A stretch of 64,000 nt of DNA. Origin: Aptenodytes patagonicus (Eukaryota; Chordata; Aves; Sphenisciformes; Spheniscidae). Under the pieces are notes generated by a model. It made no database searches and was not told the DNA's origin. It worked only from the letters and a program-made list of their open reading frames with translations. Shown here piece by piece: positions 46,518 to 58,500 of this stretch. The stretch's first letter is position 1, and every line of letters begins with the position of its first letter. The stretch is taken from positions 6,574,501-6,638,500 of the forward strand of contig NC_134960.1 in assembly GCF_965638725.1 (NCBI RefSeq), given 5' to 3'. A program made the position numbers and the translations under genes.

Positions 46518-49500
46518 CTGAAAGGAGAGGGGGTTGGGATCAGAGAGAAGCCGGCGGAGGCGGCGGGGAGCCCCAGGCGAGGAGCTGGGCAGGGCTGTCC
46601 CTCTGCCGAAGAAGCCCAGTTTACCTCGCTCAAGATGATCCACACTGGGGAGTCGGTCTGGATGGACAACCTGATGGCCTCCAGCGGCCCGAAGGATGGG
46701 TCCACCTCGCCCTCCGCAACGCCCTTGGAGAAGGAACCTGGCGGGGAGAGCACGCGGGTGATGTGGGGACAGTCCCCTGGCAGCCAGCCTCCCCCCCCCC
46801 ACCCCAAGGGGACTACAAGCAGCCATGGCAGCCCCTTGCCCGCAGCTCCCCAACACAAGAGAGAGGGGCTGAAAACCAGCAGCGTGGACATCAATACAGT
46901 GCAAAATGCTACACTGAGGGGAACAAAAAAATCAGCTAAACAAAACAAAATGGGGAGTATTTGGCTACACCTCACTGCTGTGCGAAAGGGAGGCAGAGTG
47001 GCCTGACGGCAGCACTGTCCTGTAAGAGACAAATGTCAGTTCAGGATCCACACCATGGAGGCCAGTCTCATCCATAGTGCCAGCAAGGTCTCAGCCTGTT
47101 GCTATGTCCCATTTTTGGGTGTGATCTTTTTTTTTTTTGGAAAATGCAACTGGGAGAAACCAGACAGCATGCAGAGGAATGCTAAAATGGCAAAAAGCTA
47201 CGTGTGCCAGGGAATTTTTCTTTTATTTGTCTATTTAAAAAAAAAAGAAGTCTTAGTAGGGACACCAGGGCTTTACCACACACCAGTGGGTCCCTGTAGG
47301 CTGCAATCACTCATTCTTGTCCAATGGCAGGACAAGCACTAAAACAAGCTCAGGTGGCAGGAGACAAAGTCCAAGCTGCAAGCAGTGCGAGTACCAAGAC
47401 AGGCTGTGGAGGGAGAGTGCGAAATCGCCCACGGCAGAGGTTTTTAAGACCAGGTTAGGCAAATGGCTACTCTGAATAATTTGGTCCCAGCTCTGAGCAG
47501 AGACAGGCAGAAACATAGGACTGAAAACTACCTGAAGAGGACACTTAGTCTAAGAGGGGAGGGAGGGCAGTGGAGGAGAGGAGACAGTGACAATTAAATC
47601 CTGGCTCCTGGCAAGCAGAAATTACTCTTTGCCAAGCAAACAGCACTAAGGGGTCTCGATTCACTTGAAGGTGAGGATATGGGCTGTGTTATCAAACCCA
47701 GCAGGCAGTTTACCACCTTGCACCCTGCTGTACCTATCTGGATGTAGCCATCCGGTGTCCTGCGGTATTTGACAGCTGCTCCCCTTCCCTCCTGCAAGGC
47801 TTCCTTATCCGACTGTAGGCTCTGTGGGAAGGAGAGGAGCTCTGCACAAGGCCAGTGGCAAGAGCCACCCAAAAGCCCCAAGCAACAGCAGCAACCCCGG
47901 AGCTGCCCTCGCCAGCAGCCCTTGGCCTGTCATCTCCCCCCACCTGGCACCCCGAGCCTCATGCCCCAAAACAAGAGGACATCTGCTGCCCTCAAGCTGC
48001 TGCTTCCACTGCACCATCCTGGCTCCAACCCCTCCTCTGCAGCCGTCCCATCCATCTGAGCATCCCCTCTGCAGGCATGGATGGCTCCCATAGTGACTGC
48101 TCAGGGCAGCATCCCCGCTCCCGAGGTGGTACCACACCAGGTGTGACCCCCTGGCTCCCAGCCAGCATCTCTCAAAGGCACTTGAGTCCTGTAAAGATTT
48201 TCCTGACGGCTTTAAGCAGTTCCCTTCTCTCAAACCTCTTTTGCTTCCCACTCCACCCCCGTCTCAATTCTCAATAAAACACTTACGTCAAACGGCAAAA
48301 CCTCCACAGTCGTATTGAAGAGTTTGTCTTCTGGGTGCTCGATGTTCCCGCTGCGGAAGAAGAACCTGTGACAGAGACCAAAGCCATGGAAATCCACACT
48401 GAGCGAGAGGGGACGTGATGGCTTTCACCCCGGCTGAACCATCAAACAGCTCAACCTAACAGGCATCTTCCCAAAAAGCCCACGGGCACATGGTTTAGAA
48501 GGAGACCTTCTGCGCCAGATTAGCTAAAGCATGGATTGCTCACAAGCGCAGGAAAGCAAAGGGCTCCGGCAAACATGGCCCCACCAAAAAAAAGGGTCAA
48601 GTTATCTTCCCCCTGGAACAGCACTGCTCCCTCCTCCTGGGCAGTCAAGCAGGAGACGGGTAAGAAATTCAACATGAGCCAGAAGAGCAAAAGGAAGTGT
48701 CTCCGCATGCTCCAGGCTGTCCCCACGTCCCTCTCTGCCAACCCGCCCCCAAAGCACTGGCCTTTCAATGCGCAGTGGTTTGAAGAATCTGAATCTGATG
48801 AAGTCTCCGGCAGTGGGAGTGAAGGCCCAGAAGAAGTCCTCCCGCAGGTAAGCCTTCTCCAAGGTGAAGTGCTGGTAGGTTTTCAGGCTGGTGCTCACCT
48901 CCGCAGGAGGGTTGACGTGCTCTTTCCGCAAGGCCTGCTTGCCAAAGTCCTTGTCCTTGGTGGGCATAAAGCAAAAAGGCAGAAAAGGGTCATGAGCTGC
49001 TCTCGCCCGTGAGGAACAGGGATCCCAGCAACAAGGCACCGCAAATTAAAAGCTCTCGATTTGCATAGTGCAGAAGGATGAGGGATGGAAGTGATCTGGG
49101 GAAGGCACCAGACAGGGCAATGTGTGGCTGGATGCCAGGAGGACACAACTTCAGGAGAGGCAGCACAGAGAAGCACCACTGCTCTGCACTCTGATCCAGC
49201 ACCAAAGAGCCTTTCATTGTCCAAGCATCCCCAAACGCGTGTCCCTGCCCCAGGAGCTCTGCAAACAGCTCTTACACCTGAGGAGAAGGTGGCTGGGAGG
49301 CTGACAATAGCATAAAATGACTGGATTACACAGCCTGACAGGCACTGCGCTGCGATACAAACTGGATTACACCATCCATTTGCCTGGGTATTGGACAGAC
49401 ACAGGACCGAGCACAGCCCAGGGACACGTGTCTATGGGTCCTGCACATACAGCTGTGGGAAGCTTGATTTTGTTGATGTTTAAATACACACAATTTAAGC

Positions 49501-52500
49501 TCTTACACGGCAAGCTCTAGTTTGCCTATCAGCAAATCCCAGAAATAAGGAGCGGGGTGGGAAGGAAGTCAGACCAACCCAGGAGTCCTCTCTCCAGGGT
49601 TTTTCAGTAGATGCTTCAACATCACTTGCCTGGATCATGGTTTGGCACTCGAGATGGGTGGCCAGGACCAGTACCAAGGCTTAAAAGCTTGCAGCAACTC
49701 TTGGTACACGTCACTGCCATGCTGAGAAGCTACATGAGCTCACTGTAATTCAGAATAAAACACAACCACTGCACATAAATCCAGCTGCCACCGTCCCACC
49801 AGTTGCTGTCACTGATGTCCCCACCCCAAAAGCAGCCAGTTCCCATGTGCCTGCAGGCCAGGCCGGACAGAAAGGCTGTCTGCGGCTTGGACAGGCAGCT
49901 GGTACCCACCTTCAGCTTCTGTATCTTCCCAGCCAAGGAGGAGTGGGTTCCCACGTGCTGGAAGAGCGAGGGCTTGAAGCGGATCCTCAGGTTTGCCTTC
50001 TGCCTGTCGCAGTGTTTCTGAAACAAGACAATCCCGCAGTGCCCCATGCTTAAACCCCCATGGTCCACTGTGCCCCGTGAGAGGAACGGACAAGGGCACG
50101 AGGAGTGATAAACATCCCTGCCCCTCCACCTCTATGCCTTTCTGTGTTATTTTGGCTTTAATTTGGCAAGAGGGCTTTTAACCACACTCTGGAGGAACCT
50201 GACCGTGACTCTTGGCTGGTCACCCACCAGGCTGTGCCCAGGTTTAAGCGTCAAATGTCTCCTTGCCAAGCATAGCTTAGCAAACGCTGAGCAAATCTCC
50301 TCTGCATGCTGTCAAGTAGGGACAGCCAGATAATTTTGTTTCTTTTTTCCTTGGCTTATCAGGAAAGTCTTTCTCCTACAACTCAGAGTTCGGGATCACT
50401 GATGTCTGAAGGTACAGTAAGTCCTGGGATGATTCAGAGCCTAAGCGAACGGGTAGCAATTGCGGGTTCTTTTCAGACGGGCAGAGTTTTCAGTTTGTTG
50501 GTAGATTTTGTTAGGCAGATGTATGGCACGTGCCATTGTCTGAGTTGTTTGACTGTTTCACACCCATCCCACCATGTAAATAAACTTGGAGATGCAACTC
50601 TGATCCAGCCAGTGATTTTCCGTGGGGTGGAGGGAGAGAGACGATGGAGAAGGAATAAAAGACAAAGGGAAAAACACTGAGAGCGTGGAGACAAGAACTC
50701 ACATTTTAAAAATAGTTCATTTCTCTCAGTTTCGGGGAGCAGGACAAAAATACAGGCTTAAAAACCAGAGGGAGAGGGCATTTGTTTTCCAAATTTTGCT
50801 TTTTCCAAGAAAAGCAACACACACGCACCCCTACCACCATCTGCTCTCACAACCTCCCACCCAAGAGCAACCCTGGCAGAAATCCCGCTGCTGGGCGCTG
50901 CGTCACCAGCTGCCTGGCACCAGGCAGGGAGCAGCGGGGAAAGCCAGCCACACCGAGTCCCCGCGATGGGCTGCCCACACGGGCCACCGCCACTGTGCCG
51001 GGAGCTGGGAAATTCCAGGCATGACCCCTGCGAGCTGCAGAAGAGATAATCCCCTAATCCAGCTCACGTTACATTAGAAAATTAAAACTAGCCATGCTAA
51101 TGGGAGAGACCCTACTCAATGCCAGCAACCCCAGATGCAACCCCAGCAGGTCTGATCTTGCTCTGGATGGGGAGAGGAGGAGGAAGGGGAATGGAGGGAG
51201 CTACAGCATCTCCTGATTTGTCTTTCTCCCCTTTCCCCTTCTGCTAAAGAAGCATTTGCCGAAAGCAGCATTGTCTCAGTCGAGCCAGGAGGGGGAATGG
51301 CTCAGTTGGTGGTAAGAAGGTCATCCTTTCACACAGCTCTACCCCAGGTAAATCTAAAATTAGTTAAAAAAGAGTGAGCAGAATATATCCAGAGCAGGCA
51401 AAGCACTTACCAAAAGCTCAGGTCAAACAAACTTTCAATCAAAAAGACAAATCCTCCCCGCTACCAATTTGATTCTGCACAGTGGGATTCACAAGGGAAA
51501 GTCATGTTTGAAAGGGCACTGTGCAGAGTTAATCATGCAAACAGTGAGGAAAGGAGCCAGAAATCCACACGGAAAGTAGGTTAATTTTTAAAAAGGCAAC
51601 ACATTTAAGAGGTTTGCAGTTTCCCCTGGGAAAACCTTGGCTCCGCCAGGTAGGAGAAGATGAGCGAAGATGAGCTAAGGAGAAGATGATCCTGCACAGC
51701 AGGATCTGCATTTAATCAATGCTCAAGCTGAAGATTTTGAAGGGGGGGCACAGACAGCAGCATCGTTCCCAGCTCCATCCCAGCATCCCGCCACCCCGGC
51801 TTTGCCCATGGCTGTGAGGACCCTGGGGGCTGCCGGACAGGCCCGGGGACTGTTCTGTCACACCTGAGCACATGGTTTGAACTGCCAGGAGGACATGATG
51901 GACATCATCTGAGACTGGCCCTGCTGCACGTGGGGGACTGGAGCTGATGTCACGGCCTCTGCCAGGGATCAGGCCAAATTAAACCACATCCTTGCCCCAA
52001 TTCTGCAGAGCCCTGAGGATGCCCTGTCCCCCCTCAACACATAAATACAGTATTTATCCCCAGAGTGACCACTTGCTCTGGCATTTGCCACCACAAAGTA
52101 GTTGTGGCCATGAGGTCTGTCCTAAGTGACTGGCTTCAAGCTCTGCACGGGGACTCCGCTGCTCATTCTCTGCCGGGGGAGGAGGGCGAATGAGCGTATG
52201 AGTAAATACAATATGTTCAGAGAGGAGACAGGAGAGTATCTGGTGGTGAGCTCATCTTCCACTTGCTGTCACACACACTCCTCCTCTGCCCTTCCCACTC
52301 GCTTTAGCCCCTCGCTGCTGCTGCTGATGGGAGTTCAAACACAACCTCCGCAGGGCACGGGGGCTTCTGTGCTGCTGTCTGTAAGGCTTCATGCAGACAT
52401 GGCTCCGCAAATGAGATGGCAGCATGAAAATGGAGCCCATTTCACCTCTCTGCGCCCTCCTAGAAATCCCAATAAGAGCTTTGCGTGCTCTGGCTTCATT

Positions 52501-55500
52501 TTGGCACACCACGCACGGCGGGCTTGCTCTTGGGTCATCTGGGGTGAGCTCTCTGGGCAGCCTGCGTGTGTGCTCCAGGCGGGTATGGCACACGAGCCCA
52601 GAGCCAAAGGGTTATTCTGGGGTTATAGTCAGCGAGCGGGGAATGGCTTCAGGGAGAGAAGCACACCAGCATGAAAAACAACACAGAAGAATGGGGAACG
52701 GCTACTCTCCTCGAGGACTGGAGGAGGAATACCCTGTTAGTGCTTAGATGCAGAAATAATGCCTTTTCTGGCAGCTGCAGACTACAAAAGCCTGAACTCC
52801 CAGGTCTTTGCTTACACAATCTGCAAGGACACCCTGCGGCACACTCCACAGGGACGGCACGATTCGGCGCAAAGTCAGCACCAGAGCTCACAGAAAAGAT
52901 CCTCTGGAGACACAGAACGAGCGTACATTTGCCCACACACAACAGAAGGTTTCCCTTCAACAGAGGTTGTTTACATACTGCATCTTTTTCAGGGTTGCAG
53001 ACTTTCACCCAAAGGATGTGATCCAGCAGCCAGTCAATGGGTTTGTCCTTATAGAACATCAGGATGAACTCCACGATCAAGCTCAGATCCAGAGACTTGA
53101 ACATTTTTCCTACAGCACAGAAAGAGAGAAGAGAGAGCAGTTACGGTATGAAATGGTCAAGAATCAGAGCTGGGAAGAAAAAACTTTGGAGAGTGGGCTG
53201 TGGAGGTTGGATGTGTCCATCTCTCTACGTAAAGGAAATAGCGTGCAGCTCTGTTTTATGTACCAGTACTGCTGGCATTGCTAATACAGTTCCGGATTTA
53301 ATATTCATCGCAGAATTAGAAAGCATTAGTGTCTCACAGGTCACAACAGTATCAAAAGGTCTAAAACTCTTCCATTCAGTAGGGAGAAATAAGGATGAAA
53401 AACATTCAGCCAGCTGCAGGACAGACCATTTCCTGCCCCGAAAACTATAAGTTTTAAGCCAGTCAAACCAGCATCCAAAATAACAGATCAAGCTGCTACT
53501 GCAACCATGTACTGCTGTTCCCAAAATAGTTCTGTGCTGATGTAAACTTCCTTTTGCACACTCTTAGGCAACTCCAGATCCCATCCAGCCTAAAAGCTAC
53601 TGGTCACGTCTAAGCTGTTTGGCTGTCAGCTGGGCCACCGACCAGGTTTATTTTTATTAAAAGTGAGTATCAGCAGTACCAGCTGTGAGGATCCTTCTCC
53701 CCTGTGCAAACACAAGAGTCACTGCAAAAATAGGGAGGGACCAAGTCCAAGTATTTTACCATCTTGTGCAGACAACTTGTTGGACCAAGAGCATAACTGC
53801 TTGCAAGAACCAGCAGGCACTTGTGTCCGTGTCTGATGGGACTGGGGTAAGTGGGGGAGAACGTTACCAATAAACCCCAGCTGAGAAAACTCCAGGATCA
53901 TCCACTCTTCAGAGGGCTGCTGCAAGGCAAAGTTCTTCATCGTGCTGAGATAGTTTGGTTTGGCCACAATATCATCCTCCAGCTGCAAGAGGAAAGGACA
54001 CTCAGTGTCAATGACCCATCCAGGTTCCAGTAAGAGCCTCCCTGTGCAGGCCAATCACGCCATAGACCGGAGGAAAGCTTTGGCACAGACCTAGTTTAGT
54101 TTGGAAGATGCTCCAAGCAGATTTTTCTCACCCAATCTAACAGGTAAATGAAACAAGGATTCCTTCCCTCCCTAGGCGGGAGGTCTCCAAGCCTAAAGCA
54201 TCTCAGAAACCTAGCTTTTGAACCTACCTATCTGGTTAAAACCTGCTCCCACTCTGCTGTATCACACAACTGGACATGCTCTTTGCCCTCTCCCAAGCTG
54301 GGTACGAGCCACAGTGAACTCACAGGTACACCCATCTCCCCTCCGCCCCCAGCACCAAACCCACCTGCACGTAATATACGCCTTTGGACTGGGCATACAT
54401 CATTAAAAAGCAGTAGTCGAGGTTTTGCTTTGTCCTCCACCTGCAAGAGACAAACATGATGGGAGCGCTGATCTCTCCTGCGGTACCGGGCTGCTCGGGG
54501 GAGCCAGCCGAGGCTGGGTTTAAGCCAGGAAGGTGACACAGCTCTTGGAGGAGGGGATGGCATACGGCCTCCCCCTTTTGGTCTCAAACTGGTCAGCTAA
54601 GAGTTACTGGAAAACTCAGGGACTTCCAAAATGAACATCATCTGGGTTAAAATGACCCCTCACTTGGTGATGGAAACACTGCAGCACAAGGCAAGCCCTG
54701 CAAAGCTGGCACCAGTTCATATCCCCGTCCCCGCCCCCCCGTCCTTCCAGCTCTTGGATAAAGCAAGTTCAAGGGCCTCGCCTGGCCCTGTGGAAGAGCT
54801 TTTCCTGCTGGAGTCAGGGGGGGAGATGCTGCAGTTACTTAATTCAGGGCTTGCCTGGTTTTAAGCTCATTGATTCTTACCTGACTCTTTCCTTGGGGTC
54901 CCCAAAGGATTCCCGCAAGTGGGAGAAATCAGGATAGAAATGCGGAGACGGGGAAATTACCTCCAGGAGACCTGAGTGTATTTCCTTTGGGAATCTGAGG
55001 GAGAAAAGCAGCAGTAAACAAATACCTCCGTGTCTGACACACCGTTTCATAGACCAAATCGCTGGGTAAACACTGAACCGCAGAACCAAACAAAAAATAC
55101 AGCCTCTAAGATAAAACTTCCCCAGCAGCTAGTGCACTTCCAGGCCCCACCAAAGGACATCAGGAGGGACTGCCCCGGAGTTTTAAAGCTGCTCTCTCCC
55201 TCCCATGGTCTCTAATAGCCCCACGTTCGTGTGCTCCCCCCCCAGCATCCCTCCTCCCTCCCACACGCACACATGGGTCAGCTTTAAAGACCAGCTGCGA
55301 GCACCATGTACTCTCTACAGGATTAAACAGACCTGCAGACTGGTGCACCAAAGAAAGGACTTGCTGGCATTACCGGCATTTAGACATTTTCCAAATGCAT
55401 CAGTAATTAAAAGCCATTTTGCAGAGATTATGTTACGCATTTCTGTTAAGTTACTTAAAACACTGCTGTCCTGTAGTTAGGACAGCCAGCAGGAATTCTA

Positions 55501-58500
55501 CCTAGTTCCCTTACGCTGATAAAATCAGCATCTATTTTCCCTATAATGCGGTTAAGAACCCTTTAAAGAGTCAAACTCAAACAGAAAAAAATGTCACCCA
55601 TCTGAAAAATAGGTACCTACAACAGCCTTGCAAGCAAGACCCAGAGATTACTGTAACTGTGAGAGATAAGCGGGAAAACCAGTTATTTTTATACTGCCTT
55701 TTTGAGAACATTTGGTGCAAGGCTGATTTCCTTTGTTTGTGCAGAGCCCGAAGGACAGAAGATGGGGCAGAGGGAGACAAAGCAGCGAGATTGCCAAAAA
55801 GGTCTCACTTATTTTTCCCTTCCTTATTCCCTCCTTGGGACTGGCAAGATTTTCAGCTAACACTCAAATCTTCCCTTCCTCAGGCAGCAGTGAAACAGAA
55901 GCTCCTCATTGAGCTGACAAAACCTGTACCGAAGCAGCAACAGCTTTCTCCCTCCTGTGATATGAGCTCAGCCTGCCCTGGCCCCACACCACCTCAATTC
56001 AATTTGGAAGAAAAATAATTTCAGTGAATCAGGGAAAGGCAGGAGGCACTGGAGAGGGGGACAGCGAGAAATCAAATCATTAAGTCAATTAAAGTTTCAG
56101 CCCTTCTATGCAGAAGCACTCTCTGTAGCAGCGCCCAGTAATTTCATCAGGACCCATCGGACAATTAGTCCATTATCCCCTGATAAGTGCGTCCTCCTGC
56201 CAGCAGGCAGAAGGAGGGGAGCTCTGCCAGCTCCTGTACAGCAAGATGGAGGGCTCTGTTTCAGCTCTTCTGCAAGTGCCCGGGAACACAACCCTCCCCG
56301 CACACGTCCCAGCCCCTCTCCCATCATTGGCTCGGGGACGTGGGGTGCCGGGAGGATGTGCTGCCCTTTTGCGTCTCCTTATGGCGACTGCGATCCTTTG
56401 GAAACATGCAATCGCAGGAGCTGGACAGGAGTCACAGCCTCTTCTCTCACCACCTTTTTCTTTTGCCTCTGAGCTCTGATGCTGTTAACGCCCGGACTGG
56501 CTCACAGTTAATAATCCGTCACCGGCTCCTGCCTAAACAGCCACTGACGAAGCTGCAAAAGCCACTAAGACTCCAGGACATAAATAGCAGCTAGCGTGAG
56601 AGACAAATGTAACTAGCGCCTAGAACAAGGGAAAAACAAACAGGCTGGAGCAGGAAGAAAAATGGATCACGGATTTTAAAGCAAAATAAGGCAGGAGCAT
56701 TTGGGTGTGCTTACCACGCTGCCCAGTTGCTCTGACTCCGCAGAGCAGGTAGAGGGCTGCACTAGACACAGAAACAATTGCCAGGATCACTGGAAACCTA
56801 AATTATCCATCTTCTCGCAACGCCACAGGACAGAAAGAGCAAAATGAAACGGCATGACTGCGTGTGTTAAATACCGCAAGCACAAAGCCGCCTAATGGAA
56901 GCTACGTATGGGATGCATTTTAGAACAAGCAGAAAGTGGAAGCGGCAATAGCAAAGATAGCCCAGAATTTAAGAACAGAAAAAAACCCTAACAACAAAAA
57001 AAATACAAAAGTGAAGCATAAAAGCATGTATTTTCTCCTTAATGAAGCCGTTCCCTGGCCTCGCTACAGGCACAGACCGTACCGCCGTACTCATTTGGAA
57101 GTGCTTACAAGTTTTTAATATTTTCTGCCACTCCGGCTGTGTACTGCGGATCTGTCTGAAAACAAAAGATAAGCAGCGTTAGATCCTTCAGCCTCAGCCT
57201 GTGCCCCCCATGGCTCAGAAATCACCTTCAACACACCCCGGGGGTACTGTCAGCACCTCTGTACCATCTTCATGTCTCCTTTTATCCAGTTTAACCGCTC
57301 TCCCCATGCTGATGGTCTCCTAGGAGCCCTCCTTTGTGGCCAGTGTTAACCAAAGGCACCACACACCAAAAGCCACCCCAAAGGACTGCACATCTTCCCC
57401 ACATACTCTCCTGGCACTTCTGCCCTTGCCAGCGCCAAGCGTTTGCACAAAGTGTTAACTTCTGGACTATTTTTTTTTTCTCTGTACATGCTGGCTTTCA
57501 TCCAAGCGAATACTCTTGGCAGAAAAGGATCTCCACCCCTTTTGTGAAAAAGAGGGGTCTATTTATAAGCATGCATTTTTCATTTCAGGTTTATTTCGAT
57601 GCTTTTCTTCCTAAAACAACAGTTTCTTCCCACAATCAACCTGGCAACCCGTAACAGTTGGGAGGCAAAGGTCAGCAGCACCGCCCGCCGCTATCTGCAG
57701 GCGAGGTAAGTGCAAACACAGGGACAGGCACTGGACAGAAACCATCTTGCACAGTGACCAGGAAAACAAAATCCAAGAACAAAGGGCAGGAGACCCAGGA
57801 GCAAAAACTGTGCCTGTTTCCCGGTGGCGGTATTGTTTTGGGAGGTTGTACGGATCACGGGACCGGGCAGATCTGCAGACGCAGCATCACAGAAGCCGGG
57901 ACCGGCTGCCGCTGCGCTTGGCGCCAGGCAGAGGTGAGAAGTGAGACGCCGGGGATGTATGTCACAAGCTGAGGACAGTGCTTCCATGCTGGAACGGTGA
58001 CAAGGGAGGGTTTTCTCGAGAGGAAAAAGGTCCCTTTCCCAAACAGGGCTCAGGCTTCTGGTGCTGGACTGATTTCTTACCCCAGTGCTGCCAAGAAAAC
58101 AGCAACGGGAAAAACAAAGGCAGGAAAGATGCTCCTGGCTTTGGGGGCAAACACACAGCTCCACTCCAAGTGCCCAGCTGCCACCAAAACGGCAGGTTGG
58201 TGACAGCTGAGCCGGCCAGCTCGCCCCAGGGCTCCCCTCTGCCAGGCGAGGAGCCCCCGGCTCTCCCAGGCAGCCTGGCCGCTGTGCATGACACCCGTGG
58301 CGGTTAGCGGTGGCACTCAGAAATGAGAAGTCCCCATCCCAAAAAGGACATTCAGTTGCTCTACTCGTTGTCCTGCGTCTCTAAATTACCCAGCGTCCGG
58401 TCCAGGTTCATACCACCTCTCCACTGTTTATTCTTTATCCCATGCCTGAAGAGCCCTAACAAGCAACACCAAGTGCAGGTACATTGAGAAACACTTTGTC

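Noticed and set aside
46085-47032. Open frames of 315 codons (-) and 291 codons (+) covering the same stretch
   Set aside because: The minus frame contains MGAT4B exon 14 and then reads into introns; the plus frame is its shadow in CpG-rich sequence. Neither shows a recognisable domain outside exon 14.
48757-48761. Using the GT at 48757-48756 (minus strand) as the MGAT4B exon 11 donor
   Set aside because: It would add four bases and put exon 12 out of frame, destroying the conserved [14 protein letters not shown] segment.
51290-51360. A tRNA-like A box (TGGCTCAGTTGGT) in MGAT4B intron 9
   Set aside because: No matching B box or cloverleaf follows at the required distance, so I cannot support a tRNA gene or tRNA-derived SINE.
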